64,000 bases of DNA from Sporosarcina ureae (GCF_029267015.1 NZ_JARIEA010000003.1:1-64000), one strand, 5' to 3'. Counted from the stretch's first letter, positions 1-8,382 are shown. Numbers and translations: made by a program. The notes: generated by a model from the sequence alone, not told the origin.

Positions 1-26
1 AGTTGTCATGTAAACTAATGACGACT
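1..26 (-). terminator. probable spoVS terminator, cut by window edge
   Basis: A 9-bp inverted repeat with one mismatch (AGTTGTCAT / ATGACGACT on the plus strand) lies just past the spoVS stop codon. A following T-run would fall outside the window, so terminator function cannot be confirmed. Confidence 0.4.
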
Positions 27-47
27 TGGACAGCTCTTTTTTATATT

Positions 48-317
48 CTACTTACGTTCCTTTTTTTCGACGAGAAGTTTGAGTGCAGTCCTAGCTTCCC
101 CGTTGATTTCGATATCGGTGAAAGCAGGCGCGCAAATTAGGTCGCCTCCACTTGGTGCTACGAATCCTCTAGCGATTGCAATTGCTTTTACTGCTTGATT
201 TAATGCTCCAGCTCCGACCGCCTGGATCTCGGCAAAGCCCTGTTCACGAATAACCGCAACTAGTGCTCCTGCTACTGAGTTCGGATTTGAGCGAGAAGAT
301 ACTTTCAAGGGACTCAC
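48..317 (-). CDS. spoVS: stage V sporulation protein S (SpoVS)
   Basis: An 89-residue protein, close to the usual 86 residues. SpoVS is a small Alba-like nucleic-acid-binding protein needed for spore coat assembly and late sporulation. Recognisable conserved stretches are the N-terminal LKVSSRSNPNSVAGAL, the central GAGALNQAVKAIAIARGFV and PAFTDIEI. It starts at GTG, with a strong Shine-Dalgarno (AAGGAGG) 7-8 nt upstream. It follows ymdB and rny, the usual order, with a 92-bp gap that holds a perfect inverted repeat. Product call is firm; regulation is not established here. Confidence 0.95.
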   Translation of the reverse strand: MSPLKVSSRSNPNSVAGALVAVIREQGFAEIQAVGAGALNQAVKAIAIARGFVAPSGGDLICAPAFTDIEINGEARTALKLLVEKKERK

Positions 318-344
318 GATATTTCCTCCTTATTTTGCAATGTC

Positions 345-366
345 TATGGAACGCGTATATTCCATA
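345..366 (-). promoter_or_regulatory. perfect 7-bp inverted repeat upstream of spoVS
   Basis: TATGGAA and TTCCATA flank an 8-nt spacer in the ymdB-spoVS gap, about 28 bp before the spoVS start codon. It could be an operator or a hairpin in the mRNA near the ribosome binding site. No T-run follows, so it does not look like a terminator. Function is inferred only from symmetry and position. Confidence 0.35.
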
Positions 367-409
367 CAACATCCTATGATAAGTAAGGAGGATTTAGACA
401 CTTTTAAAA

Positions 410-1207
410 TTAGTTTTTAAACGGATGATCTTCGTTAATTCTAATACGCTCAATTTTGAGAGCTTTACCAGTTTTATCATCCAATTCTACGAACATTCCG
501 TTAAGCTGTGGTCTTCCACTTTTCGGTACTTCAAATCGAGTGGGCAAGTTAGTATAGAAACGGTACAATACATCTTCTTTTTTCATTCCTAATATTTCAT
601 CGTATGGGCCCGTCATGCCTGCATCGGTTAAATAAGCAGTCCCTCCTGGAAGGATTCGATCATCGGCTGTTTGCACATGTGTATGTGTTCCGACAACGAC
701 AGATGCTTTGCCATCCAGATGCCAGCCCATCGCAATCTTCTCACTTGTTGCTTCTGCGTGAAAATCGACAAAAACGAGTGGTGATGTTTTCAAAGCTTCT
801 TCTAGTAGTTCATCCGCTTTGGCGAATGGATCATCATGTGGCGGTAAGAATGTTCGACCATGTAAGTTGATAACTGATAGAGTAACACCATTCTTTGTAA
901 TAGACGTCATGCCTTTACCAGGAGCTTGATCAGAAAAATTCGCAGGACGAATCAAGTAATCCACTTCATCTATAAAATCGTAAATTTCACGTTGATCCCA
1001 TGTATGGTTACCCATTGTGATGACATCTACTCCAGCATGCAATAAATCATGATAAATTGATTTTGTAATCCCTCTGCCTGAAGCCGCATTTTCTCCATTT
1101 GCGATAATGACATCGGCTTGATATTTGCGTTTCAAACGTGATAAGTAATCAATTACCATTTCTCTTCCCATAGATCCAACGATATCTCCAATAAAAATTA
1201 CTTTCAT
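410..1207 (-). CDS. ymdB: YmdB metallophosphoesterase (2',3'-cAMP phosphodiesterase family)
   Basis: A 265-residue calcineurin-like phosphoesterase. In B. subtilis YmdB hydrolyses 2',3'-cyclic nucleotides and affects the motility/biofilm decision. Metal-binding motifs are visible in order: FIGDIVG near the N-terminus, NGEN, GNHTWD, DFHAEAT and GTHTHVQTAD. The ATG at 1207 is chosen over a TTG three codons upstream, because AGAGG lies 9 nt before it and the protein then begins MKVIFIGD as in the family. It sits between rny and spoVS, the conserved order. A 12-bp stem-loop separates it from rny, so its expression may depend on read-through. Confidence 0.93.
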   Translation of the reverse strand: MKVIFIGDIVGSMGREMVIDYLSRLKRKYQADVIIANGENAASGRGITKSIYHDLLHAGVDVITMGNHTWDQREIYDFIDEVDYLIRPANFSDQAPGKGMTSITKNGVTLSVINLHGRTFLPPHDDPFAKADELLEEALKTSPLVFVDFHAEATSEKIAMGWHLDGKASVVVGTHTHVQTADDRILPGGTAYLTDAGMTGPYDEILGMKKEDVLYRFYTNLPTRFEVPKSGRPQLNGMFVELDDKTGKALKIERIRINEDHPFKN

Positions 1208-1231
1208 CTGTAACAACCTCTTTCCAAAATG

Positions 1232-1264
1232 AAAACAGCTTCCAAACGAACCGGAAGCTGTTTT
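1232..1264 (-). terminator. stem-loop between rny and ymdB
   Basis: A 12-bp perfect stem (AAAACAGCTTCC / GGAAGCTGTTTT) with a 9-nt loop. The T-run after it on the minus strand is weak (CATTTT). It may be a partial terminator or an RNA-processing/stability hairpin that sets the ratio of rny to ymdB. Confidence 0.55.
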
Positions 1265-1274
1265 GTGTTAGGTA

Positions 1275-2834
1275 TTATTTTGCATATTCTACTGCGCGGG
1301 TCTCCCGTATGACCGTCACTTTAATATGCCCTGGATAGTTTAATTCTTCTTCGATTTGTTTTCGTATATCACGTGCTAAGCGATGTGCGGTAATATCATC
1401 GATCTGTTCGGGGCGGACAATGATACGCACTTCCCGTCCTGCCTGAATGGCAAATGACTTCTCTACACCTTCGTATGATTCCGAAATTTCTTCGAGTTTT
1501 TGTAGACGTTTTATATAGTTTTCTAATGTTTCACTTCGTGCACCTGGTCTTGCTGCAGATAATGCATCCGCTGCTGCGACTAGCACTGCGATAACAGATG
1601 TTGCTTCTTCGTCACCGTGGTGAGAAGCAATACTATTGATGACAACCGGATGTTCTTTATACTTCACTGCAAGCTCTTTACCGATCTGCACGTGACTTCC
1701 TTCTACTTCATGATCGATAGCTTTACCGATATCGTGAAGTAAACCAGCCCGTCTAGCAAGCGTAACATCTTCACCCAACTCTGCTGCAAGCAAGCCTGTT
1801 AAGTATGCTACTTCAATAGAGTGCTTCAAAACATTTTGTCCGTAACTTGTACGGAAGTGTAGACGACCCAAAATTTTGATCATATCCGGATGTAAATTAT
1901 GAACACCTACATCGAATGTAGTTTGTTCTCCTTTTTCGCGAATCAGCTCGTCCACTTCTCTTCTGGACTTGTCGACCATCTCTTCGATACGCGCAGGGTG
2001 GATACGACCATCCTGAACTAATTTCTCAAGAGCCAATCTTGCTGTTTCTCTACGAACTGGATCAAAACCAGATAGGATAACAGCTTCTGGCGTATCGTCA
2101 ATAATCAAATCAATACCCGTAAGTGTTTCGAGTGTACGAATATTTCGCCCTTCACGACCAATGATGCGACCTTTCATTTCATCATTTGGTAAATTAACGA
2201 CGGAGACTGTTGTTTCTGCCACATGATCTGCTGCAAATCGTTGCAGTGCCAATGAAAGGATTTCACGTGCTTTACGCTCGGATTCCTCTTTAGCCCGTTG
2301 CTCGGATTCTTTCGTCATGACTGCAATATCCGTAGAAAGCTCTTCTTCTACATCTTCCAAGATGACGCGTTTCGCTTCATCTCTTGTTAAGGAAGAGATT
2401 CTTTCCAGTTCGGTCTTCTGTGTAGTAACAAGTTCTTCCGCTTTGCGTTCCATCTCTTCAATATGCTGTTGTCTTTCTAATAGCGCATCTTCTTTGCGCT
2501 CTAGACCTGCTTCTCTTTTATTGAGCGCATCATCCTTGCGATCAAGGTTTTCTTCACGCTGTAAGAGACGGTTTTCTTGTTTCTGTAATTCCGTCCTTCT
2601 CTCACGGACTTCTGTTTCTGCTTCAATCCGCAGTTCGTGAGTTTCATCTTTCGCTTCTAACAGTGCCTCTTTCTTCACTGACTCCGCTTCACGCTTCGCC
2701 TCTTCGACGAGTTGGTTGGCAGTATGCTTGGCACCAGTCACTTTTGAATCATTCACATTCTTCAATATAAAAAAGCTAACAACTGCACCGACGATGAGAC
2801 TTAGCAAAACGGAGATGAGTATTTCAATACCCAT
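1275..2834 (-). CDS. rny: ribonuclease Y
   Basis: A membrane-anchored endoribonuclease that starts decay of many mRNAs in Bacillota. The 519-residue product matches the family length of about 520. Residues 3-25 form one transmembrane helix. Residues 30-190 are a long Glu/Arg/Lys-rich coiled coil. A KH domain follows with [15 protein letters not shown], and then an HD domain with [12 protein letters not shown]. The ATG at 2834 is preferred to a GTG three codons upstream because the GGAGG lies 8 nt before it. The gene is read from a strong promoter about 310 bp upstream through a long structured leader. Confidence 0.97.
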   Translation of the reverse strand: MGIEILISVLLSLIVGAVVSFFILKNVNDSKVTGAKHTANQLVEEAKREAESVKKEALLEAKDETHELRIEAETEVRERRTELQKQENRLLQREENLDRKDDALNKREAGLERKEDALLERQQHIEEMERKAEELVTTQKTELERISSLTRDEAKRVILEDVEEELSTDIAVMTKESEQRAKEESERKAREILSLALQRFAADHVAETTVSVVNLPNDEMKGRIIGREGRNIRTLETLTGIDLIIDDTPEAVILSGFDPVRRETARLALEKLVQDGRIHPARIEEMVDKSRREVDELIREKGEQTTFDVGVHNLHPDMIKILGRLHFRTSYGQNVLKHSIEVAYLTGLLAAELGEDVTLARRAGLLHDIGKAIDHEVEGSHVQIGKELAVKYKEHPVVINSIASHHGDEEATSVIAVLVAAADALSAARPGARSETLENYIKRLQKLEEISESYEGVEKSFAIQAGREVRIIVRPEQIDDITAHRLARDIRKQIEEELNYPGHIKVTVIRETRAVEYAK

Positions 2835-2920
2835 TGAGGTCACCTCCTCCTGCTTATTCTTTTCTTTTCAGTCGGCTCGTATAATCAATTTTGCCATGGC
2901 GGTTATATTCACGTTACTTG

Positions 2921-3015
2921 TTACCAGGGGTTCCTGGTAATGTCCCGACGATCTGTGAAAACGCCGAAGGCCTAACTTAATCCAACGGGTAGTAGAAACC
3001 CTGCTGTTTCGGGAC
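2921..3015 (-). ncRNA. candidate structured leader RNA of rny
   Basis: The minus-strand transcript has a 7-bp pairing (GTCCCGA at its 5' end, TCGGGAC at its 3' end; plus-strand 3009-3015 and 2942-2948). It encloses about 60 nt containing a GGGT...ACCC hairpin and a GCCTTCGGC hairpin. One nucleotide later comes a perfect 8-bp hairpin, TTACCAGG-AACC-CCTGGTAA (2921-2940), with no T-run. The element lies in the 5' leader between the promoter and rny. I compared it from memory with purine, glycine, THF, ZTP, c-di-GMP, preQ1 and guanidine classes and found no match. Confidence 0.45.
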
Positions 3016-3141
3016 TAATTTTTATTGATGTCACTACTTTTTACTTATCTTTTTATTTTGCTGAATTAAGTTAAATCAACATACTGCCAAAAACAATTGA
3101 TTGGTTTGTTAAATATAGGACGTATATAATACGCCACTTTA

Positions 3142-3170
3142 ATTGTATAGTTGTATTTTTATTGTGTCAA
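3142..3170 (-). promoter_or_regulatory. sigma-A promoter of the rny-ymdB-spoVS operon
   Basis: A near-consensus promoter on the minus strand: TTGACA (3165-3170), 17-nt spacer, TACAAT (3142-3147). Transcription would start near 3135, giving a leader of about 300 nt before the rny start codon. Confidence 0.8.
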
Positions 3171-3420
3171 GGAATGATGGAGGAAAAATGATCCTACAGT
3201 CGCTTTTGTATTGTTTGACTGAGTCTTTCCACTTTCATTTCTCTTGATTCATTTAAATAACCATTAATTTTCCCGAAAAGCAGAAAATACGTTAAACAAG
3301 TAGACCGTGATTATATACGTCGAACCTAGAATTTAGTGTACTTTGTAGTGCGTTGGTTTTATAAAACAATTAGTTTACGTTATGTATTTCTATATAAAAT
3401 TACATAGGTTCAACTTCATA
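3171..3420. other. AT-rich intergenic stretch with no gene seen
   Basis: About 250 bp lie between the recA terminator and the rny promoter. I see no convincing coding region, RNA gene or repeat. In B. subtilis pbpX occupies this position; no trace of it is visible here. One 19-codon plus-strand ORF with a good Shine-Dalgarno is present (3188-3247), but it has no supporting promoter. Confidence 0.5.
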
Positions 3421-3449
3421 AAAAAACCGCCAATAAAAATTGGCGGTTT
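3421..3449 (-). terminator. recA terminator
   Basis: A perfect 8-bp stem (CCGCCAAT / ATTGGCGG) with a 4-nt loop, followed on the minus strand by a run of six T. It begins about 12 bp past the recA stop codon. Confidence 0.9.
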
Positions 3450-3460
3450 ACATGCATAGC

Positions 3461-4525
3461 TTACTTCTCTTCTGGTAGAGATAGTAAGTCATCAAGCTCA
3501 TCTTCATCATCACCGTGCGCTGCAATCACATAGTTTGTAGCATTTAAACCATATGATTCACGAATCTTTCCTGCAATTTCGTCACGCATTTTCAGATTTT
3601 CTTTTAAGAATTGTTTCGCGTTTTCACGACCTTGTCCTAAACGCTCACCTTCATAAGAATACCAAGCACCGCTTTTTAGTACTACTTCCAATTCTGAACC
3701 TAGATCTAGAATTTCACCTTCTTTTGAAATTCCTTCACCATACATAATGTCCACTTCTGCCGTACGGAATGGAGGTGCGACTTTGTTTTTCACAACACGG
3801 ATTCTTGTCTTATTACCCATAATATCATTACCTTGTTTAATTGCTTCACCTCTACGAACTTCAAGACGAACGGAAGCGTAAAACTTCAGAGCACGTCCTC
3901 CTGGTGTTACTTCAGGGTTACCGAACATCACGCCTACTTTTTCACGAATCTGGTTGATGAATACTGCAATCGTATTTGATTTATTAATTGCACCAGAAAG
4001 TTTGCGCAAGGCTTGTGACATTAAACGAGCTTGCAAACCAACGTGTGCGTCACCCATTTCGCCTTCGATTTCAGCTTTCGGTACAAGAGCAGCTACTGAG
4101 TCTACTACGACGATATCTACTGCACCTGAACGTACAAGAGCTTCTGCAATTTCCAAAGCTTGCTCACCTGTGTCGGGTTGAGATAATAATAATTCATCGA
4201 TGTTAACTCCTAGCTTTTGTGCATAGACAGGGTCTAACGCATGTTCCGCGTCAATAAATGCCGCTGTACCGCCACTTGCTTGTACTTCTGCAATTGCGTG
4301 CAAAGACACAGTTGTTTTACCTGAACTCTCTGGTCCATATATCTCAATTACTCGTCCGCGTGGATATCCGCCTATTCCCAAGGCCGCATCCAGTGCTAAT
4401 GAACCTGATGATGATGTATCGATTTGAAGATCTGTCTTTTCACCCATTTTCATGACAGACCCTTTACCAAATTGTTTCTCTATTTGTTTTAACGCCATAT
4501 CTAAAGCCGCTTTACGATTGCTCAA
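3461..4525 (-). CDS. recA: recombinase RecA
   Basis: A DNA-dependent ATPase that forms filaments on single-stranded DNA, drives homologous recombination and triggers LexA self-cleavage. The 354 residues include Walker [10 protein letters not shown] near residue 65, Walker [10 protein letters not shown], the L2 region [22 protein letters not shown], and an acidic C-terminus. The start is TTG with GAGGAGG 8 nt upstream. No ATG fits, and the protein aligns with the family from this codon ([20 protein letters not shown]). It has its own LexA-controlled promoter and a strong terminator, so it forms a separate unit from cinA. Confidence 0.98.
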   Translation of the reverse strand: MSNRKAALDMALKQIEKQFGKGSVMKMGEKTDLQIDTSSSGSLALDAALGIGGYPRGRVIEIYGPESSGKTTVSLHAIAEVQASGGTAAFIDAEHALDPVYAQKLGVNIDELLLSQPDTGEQALEIAEALVRSGAVDIVVVDSVAALVPKAEIEGEMGDAHVGLQARLMSQALRKLSGAINKSNTIAVFINQIREKVGVMFGNPEVTPGGRALKFYASVRLEVRRGEAIKQGNDIMGNKTRIRVVKNKVAPPFRTAEVDIMYGEGISKEGEILDLGSELEVVLKSGAWYSYEGERLGQGRENAKQFLKENLKMRDEIAGKIRESYGLNATNYVIAAHGDDEDELDDLLSLPEEK

Positions 4526-4559
4526 TTACAATTCCTCCTCAAACTCTTTTTCTACTCTT

Positions 4560-4588
4560 ATTATACCTTTTTTCAATACAATACACAA
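4560..4588 (-). promoter_or_regulatory. recA promoter
   Basis: On the minus strand, TTGTGT (4583-4588), 17-nt spacer, TATAAT (4560-4565). It lies in the cinA-recA gap, 34 bp before the TTG start codon, just downstream of the LexA box. Confidence 0.75.
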
Positions 4589-4596
4589 GAATTAAA

Positions 4597-4610
4597 CGAA
4601 CGGGTATTCG
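4597..4610 (-). promoter_or_regulatory. LexA (DinR) SOS box of recA
   Basis: CGAACGGGTATTCG on the plus strand matches the Gram-positive SOS consensus CGAACNNNNGTTCG with one mismatch. It sits 9 bp upstream of the recA -35 hexamer, so damage-inducible repression by LexA is expected. Confidence 0.8.
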
Positions 4611-4691
4611 ATAAATTAATAAAAGGAATTGAAAAAAAGATACAAAATACTAGGATGAATTGAATTTTGGTAGCTAAATCGACTTGGAAAT

Positions 4692-5948
4692 TCAATACTT
4701 CAATTCTTTTTTCTCTCTCATCATTTGAATTAAATAATGTAATGCGAACTGTACAGAACGCATACGGTTCGTATTACGTGAACCTGATAATTGAAGTTTA
4801 TAGGATGCCGTCTTCATTCCTTCTATTGCAATCCCGATCCAAACAGTACCTGGTGGCTGACCATCATGTGGTTCAGGACCAGCTGCACCTGTCAGACTAA
4901 TTCCAATAGTAGTTGAACATTTCTCCCTAATACTTTCGGCCATCGCTTCAGCACATTCGGAACTGACCACGCCATGAAAATCAAGCAATGAAGATAAGAT
5001 ACCCAATTGCTCGATTTTCATCTCTTTATTGTAAACTACAACGCCGCCTTTTAGCGCATTTCCAATTCCTGGTTGTGAACCAAGCTCCGCCATAAACATT
5101 CCTGAAGTCAAACTCTCTGCTACTGAAATTGACCAGTCATTTTGCAGCAATAATTCAGTTGTTTTGGAAGCCAGTGTATCATCATCTACACCATAGATAA
5201 ACTCTCCTACAATAGCGCGGATTTCTTGCTCTACAGGTGAAATCAATTTTTGAGCTTGTTCCTCCGTTTTAGCTTTTGCAGTAATACGCAACTTAACCAT
5301 TCCTGGTGAAGCGAGTGGTGCGATGGTAGGGTTTGTCTGTTTTTCTAATAAAGACTGAAGACGCACTTCTAATTCAGACTCGCCAATTCCTTGTAATTTC
5401 AATACTTTAGAGGATATTATGTCCTGTTTACCGAACACGCCAAGTAAGTACGGAATCGCTTCATGTTCAAACATAGGTTCCATTTCATGAGGTGGTCCCG
5501 GTAATAGAATATACTGTTTATCGGCTTTGCCAATAGCAATACCCGGTGCCATACCATTTCGATTCGGCAATACCGTAGATCCTTTTAAAACGAGAGCCTG
5601 CTGCTTATTATTTTCTGTCATTACTTTCCCGACATGATCGAAATATTCTTCAATAGTCTTCATCGCTTCGTCGTTAGATTCAAGCTCACAACCTAATTCA
5701 CGTGCAATGGTTTGTTTCGTGAGATCGTCTTTTGTCGGACCTAACCCTCCACTAAATATGAGAATATCCGCACGTTGCTGCGCCAGTTTGATCGACTGGG
5801 ACAAGCGTTCAGGATTATCTCCTACTACGGTGTGATAATATACATCAATTCCAGCCTCAGCCAATCTTCCAGATATGAATCGTGCGTTGGTATTCGTGAT
5901 TTGCCCCAATAGAATTTCTGTTCCTACTGCAATTATTTCTGCTTTCAT
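4692..5948 (-). CDS. cinA: competence/damage-inducible protein CinA
   Basis: A 418-residue two-domain protein. The N-terminal MoaB/MogA-like domain, residues 1-170, has GTEILLGQ, FSGGLGPTKDDLT and LLPGPPHEM. The C-terminal domain, about 255-415, is the nicotinamide-nucleotide amidase type (PncC-like), with SVAESLTSG and GISLTGAAGP. The family is linked to NMN deamidation/ADP-ribose metabolism and, in naturally competent bacteria, to RecA recruitment. It lies directly upstream of recA as in B. subtilis and follows pgsA by 16 bp. No terminator was seen before the recA promoter. Confidence 0.94.
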   Translation of the reverse strand: MKAEIIAVGTEILLGQITNTNARFISGRLAEAGIDVYYHTVVGDNPERLSQSIKLAQQRADILIFSGGLGPTKDDLTKQTIARELGCELESNDEAMKTIEEYFDHVGKVMTENNKQQALVLKGSTVLPNRNGMAPGIAIGKADKQYILLPGPPHEMEPMFEHEAIPYLLGVFGKQDIISSKVLKLQGIGESELEVRLQSLLEKQTNPTIAPLASPGMVKLRITAKAKTEEQAQKLISPVEQEIRAIVGEFIYGVDDDTLASKTTELLLQNDWSISVAESLTSGMFMAELGSQPGIGNALKGGVVVYNKEMKIEQLGILSSLLDFHGVVSSECAEAMAESIREKCSTTIGISLTGAAGPEPHDGQPPGTVWIGIAIEGMKTASYKLQLSGSRNTNRMRSVQFALHYLIQMMREKKELKY

Positions 5949-5964
5949 GAATACATTACTCTCC

Positions 5965-6543
5965 TCACATTGACTCGACTAAAATTTTACGATTTTTAAC
6001 GAAGTAATCTACACCTGACCATACAGTAAATACTAATGCAATATACAACATGATAGTTCCGAATGGAATACCCAGTGCTTCGAAGAAAATGTTATGCAAT
6101 AAAAGAAAAGAAATTGCCAATAATTGCGCTACTGTTTTAATTTTACCTAACTGGTTAGCAGCTACTACTTCACCGCCACCCGCTAAGATCAAACGTAATC
6201 CTGTTACCGCAAATTCCCTACTAATAATAATGATGACAATCCATGCAGGAGCTGTACCCATTTCCACTAATAAAATAAAAGCGGCTGAGACCAGTAATTT
6301 ATCTGCCAATGGATCCAAAAACTTACCCATATTAGTTACTAAGTTGTTTTTTCTAGCTAAGTATCCATCTAGCCAGTCAGTTGTCGAAGCTACGATGAAG
6401 ATAATTGCGCCTACCAAATGTTCGACAGGCATTTCTACTCCTCCAAGCCTAATCATTCCCCAGCCAAAATCCACTGCAAGAAACAGGATGAAAATAGGAA
6501 TCATAAAGACTCTGGAAAGCGTAATTTTATTCGGTAAATTCAT
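5965..6543 (-). CDS. pgsA: CDP-diacylglycerol-glycerol-3-phosphate 3-phosphatidyltransferase
   Basis: A membrane enzyme that makes phosphatidylglycerol-phosphate, the committed step to phosphatidylglycerol and cardiolipin. The 192 residues carry the CDP-alcohol phosphotransferase signature as DWLDGYLARKNNLVTNMGKFLDPLADK, in which the paired Asp residues bind metal. Four to six hydrophobic segments are visible. Start ATG gives MNLPNKITLSR, the family N-terminus, after GAAAGGTGG. A terminator-like hairpin separates it from rodZ, so it may have partly independent expression. Confidence 0.96.
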   Translation of the reverse strand: MNLPNKITLSRVFMIPIFILFLAVDFGWGMIRLGGVEMPVEHLVGAIIFIVASTTDWLDGYLARKNNLVTNMGKFLDPLADKLLVSAAFILLVEMGTAPAWIVIIIISREFAVTGLRLILAGGGEVVAANQLGKIKTVAQLLAISFLLLHNIFFEALGIPFGTIMLYIALVFTVWSGVDYFVKNRKILVESM

Positions 6544-6585
6544 TACATGTCCACCTTTCTAACGATTAAGTACACTTACGAACAA

Positions 6586-6617
6586 TAAAATAGTCACCCC
6601 TTGAGATGACTATTTTT
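6586..6617 (-). terminator. terminator between rodZ and pgsA
   Basis: A perfect 10-bp stem (AAAATAGTCA / TGACTATTTT) with a 10-nt loop, followed by TTTTATTG on the minus strand. It lies directly after the rodZ stop codon and ends 43 bp before pgsA. Confidence 0.75.
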
Positions 6618-7427
6618 CTATGGCTTTTTTAATACGATGTTTTGTGGCACAAGATCTGTTGGATAATCTACTCGTTGACCGTTAACTGTCAGTTCTGCGT
6701 TCTCATAATTTCCAACACGGATTCTCAAACTCTCTGCATCGTTTGCTTCAATTTCAATTGTTTCGCCTTCCTGTACTACACGAGCACCGGCCGGTTGTGG
6801 CATTCTTTCTTCTCCATTTTGATCCGTTATTGAAATCCACGAATCACCTGTAGTCTTAATGACTAATTTGATAGTTTCAGGGTCAGACAATTTGTATATA
6901 GACGTTTCACCCGAAGTAGAAGCGTGTTCGAAGGGTTGTTTTGGCTTCTCGATTTCAACAGGATTTGGTTGTGGGTCCGATACTACATTTGAATTCGCTC
7001 CCAATGAGTCACCATCCATTGCTGGATCTGCTGCTTTGTCTTTTAACAATGTATAAACAATAACAAAAATCATGAGGATAAATAGTGCAACAATAATTTT
7101 CGGCATTGCCTCTTTTAATGTGTTATTCTGTTTCGCACCTGCACTACGTTGCATAGTTGCAGGCACAACTTTCTCCTGCTCTTCTTGTACAGCAGTTTCA
7201 TACTCGTCTTGATAAAGAGTCAGTATTTCCTCTGCATTCAAGTCCACCGATTCTGCATACTGTTTAATAAAAACACGAACGTAGAAAGCACCTGGAATGA
7301 CTTGAAACTCTTCATTTTCAATTGCTAACAGATAACGCTGTTGAATTTTCGTACTGTCTTGCAAATCTACCAGCGTCAATCCTTTTGATATTCTCGCTTC
7401 TTTCAAACGAGCACCTATTCCGATCAA
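6618..7427 (-). CDS. rodZ: RodZ-like cell-shape protein (helix-turn-helix, membrane anchor)
   Basis: A homologue of B. subtilis YmfM/RodZ, which links MreB to the envelope. Order of parts: cytoplasmic Xre-type HTH at about 5-70 (GARLKEARISKGLTL, then DLQDSTKIQQRYLLAIE), one transmembrane helix near 105-125 (IIVALFILMIFVIVYTLL), a Pro/Asn linker, and a C-terminal extracytoplasmic DUF4115 domain (about 170-269). The start is uncertain: TTG at 7427 has AGGTAGG 8 nt upstream. GTG at 7436 is in frame but abuts the Shine-Dalgarno. It lies 27 bp after the DUF3388 gene and before pgsA, the conserved order. Confidence 0.85.
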   Translation of the reverse strand: MIGIGARLKEARISKGLTLVDLQDSTKIQQRYLLAIENEEFQVIPGAFYVRVFIKQYAESVDLNAEEILTLYQDEYETAVQEEQEKVVPATMQRSAGAKQNNTLKEAMPKIIVALFILMIFVIVYTLLKDKAADPAMDGDSLGANSNVVSDPQPNPVEIEKPKQPFEHASTSGETSIYKLSDPETIKLVIKTTGDSWISITDQNGEERMPQPAGARVVQEGETIEIEANDAESLRIRVGNYENAELTVNGQRVDYPTDLVPQNIVLKKP

Positions 7428-7454
7428 ATTCAACACCTACCTAATTCATCTCAA

Positions 7455-8249
7455 TCAATTAAACATATTAAAGCCGCCCATAGGACTACGGTTAGAAATA
7501 GGATCATTCTTTTCCAGAATGTCGTATGTGATTTCCTGATCTACTGTAGTCCGTAACTCTATGATTATATCAAAGTCATCGATTGTATATTCCGATTGCT
7601 TCACAAACATATCTGGATGTTCGACAACTTTAATCGTAGGCAAGCCCATAATCTCGCGTACTAATTGCATATGACGTTCATCTGATGTTTTTCGTGTTAC
7701 GATACCATCTAGTATAAAGATGTTATCATCTGAAAACTCATCCCCCATCATACTCGTTCTAACCGTTTGCTTAATCATTGTGGAGGATAAAAACACCCAT
7801 TTTTTATTGGCACACACACTTGCCGCTACCACAGATTCTGTTTTACCTACTCTCGGCATTCCCCGAACGCCAATTAGCTTATGACCATCTTGTTTGAAAA
7901 TTTCTGCCAAGAAGTCCACTAAAATTCCAAGTTCGCTTCTTATAAACTGGTATGTTCTCCGATCTTCCGTACCGCGCTGAATATAATGTCCATGACGAAC
8001 AGCCAATACATCACGTAATTTCGGTTCTCTAATCTTATGGATGACAATCGCATCCATAGTAGAAGCAATCAACTCGAAACGTTTAATTTGTTGATCATGA
8101 TCAGTGTGGACGAGCATACCGCGGTATCTTCCATCCACCCCGTTGATGGTTACAATATCGACTCGCAACATACCGAGTAATGAAGCAATATCCCCTAGTA
8201 ATCCAGGGCGATTGACTTGCAATTCATATTCGACATACCATTCTCCCAT
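7455..8249 (-). CDS. ymfK: DUF3388 protein (YmfK): ACT domain plus apparent P-loop
   Basis: Function unknown. The 264 residues begin with an ACT-like fold at about 4-75 (ELQVNRPGLLGDIASLLGML), a small-molecule-binding regulatory domain. The second half contains GMPRVGKT at 130-137, an exact Walker A pattern. NIFILDG follows near 176-182 and could be Walker B (D181). That suggests an ATP/GTP-binding domain regulated by a ligand; this is inference. ATG start, AAGGAG 9 nt upstream. It has its own promoter after a terminator and probably leads the unit with rodZ. The neighbouring ymfJ of B. subtilis is absent. Confidence 0.8.
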   Translation of the reverse strand: MGEWYVEYELQVNRPGLLGDIASLLGMLRVDIVTINGVDGRYRGMLVHTDHDQQIKRFELIASTMDAIVIHKIREPKLRDVLAVRHGHYIQRGTEDRRTYQFIRSELGILVDFLAEIFKQDGHKLIGVRGMPRVGKTESVVAASVCANKKWVFLSSTMIKQTVRTSMMGDEFSDDNIFILDGIVTRKTSDERHMQLVREIMGLPTIKVVEHPDMFVKQSEYTIDDFDIIIELRTTVDQEITYDILEKNDPISNRSPMGGFNMFN

Positions 8250-8309
8250 TCAACACACTCCTTCATAAAACTACTTTTTTCCAGAATGCACAAGTCTGCA
8301 CTTAGTTCT

Positions 8310-8338
8310 ATAATAGCGGATTGCTAGAGTGATGAAAA
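8310..8338 (-). promoter_or_regulatory. promoter of ymfK-rodZ
   Basis: On the minus strand, TTTTCA (8333-8338), 17-nt spacer, TATTAT (8310-8315), directly after the ymfI terminator hairpin. Confidence 0.5.
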
Positions 8339-8340
8339 GA

Positions 8341-8374
8341 AAAAAAGAAAAGGACATCACGTATCGTCCCTTTC
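8341..8374 (-). terminator. ymfI terminator
   Basis: A stem AAAGGGAC / GTCCTTT on the minus strand, with one bulge, is followed by CTTTTTTTC. It starts 9 bp past the ymfI stop codon. Confidence 0.6.
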
Positions 8375-8382
8375 CCAAGGCC

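Noticed and set aside
2942-3015. The rny leader as a purine riboswitch (it contains TTTCTAC, like the purine-aptamer junction).
   Set aside because: The conserved loop-loop pairing arms and the 3' junction of the purine aptamer are absent, and TTTCTAC lies in a hairpin loop here instead of a junction.
3188-3247. Plus-strand 19-codon ORF with a good GGAGG Shine-Dalgarno.
   Set aside because: No plus-strand promoter was found, the composition is unremarkable, and it would be the only plus-strand gene in the window.
3270-3296. AATTTTCCCGAAAAGC as a CodY-binding motif.
   Set aside because: The spacing differs from AATTTTCWGAAAATT and only one half matches well. It also lies upstream of the recA terminator region, not near a start site.
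6050-6562. Plus-strand 170-codon open frame opposite pgsA.
   Set aside because: It is a shadow frame of a clear CDP-alcohol phosphotransferase gene, with biased composition and no family resemblance.
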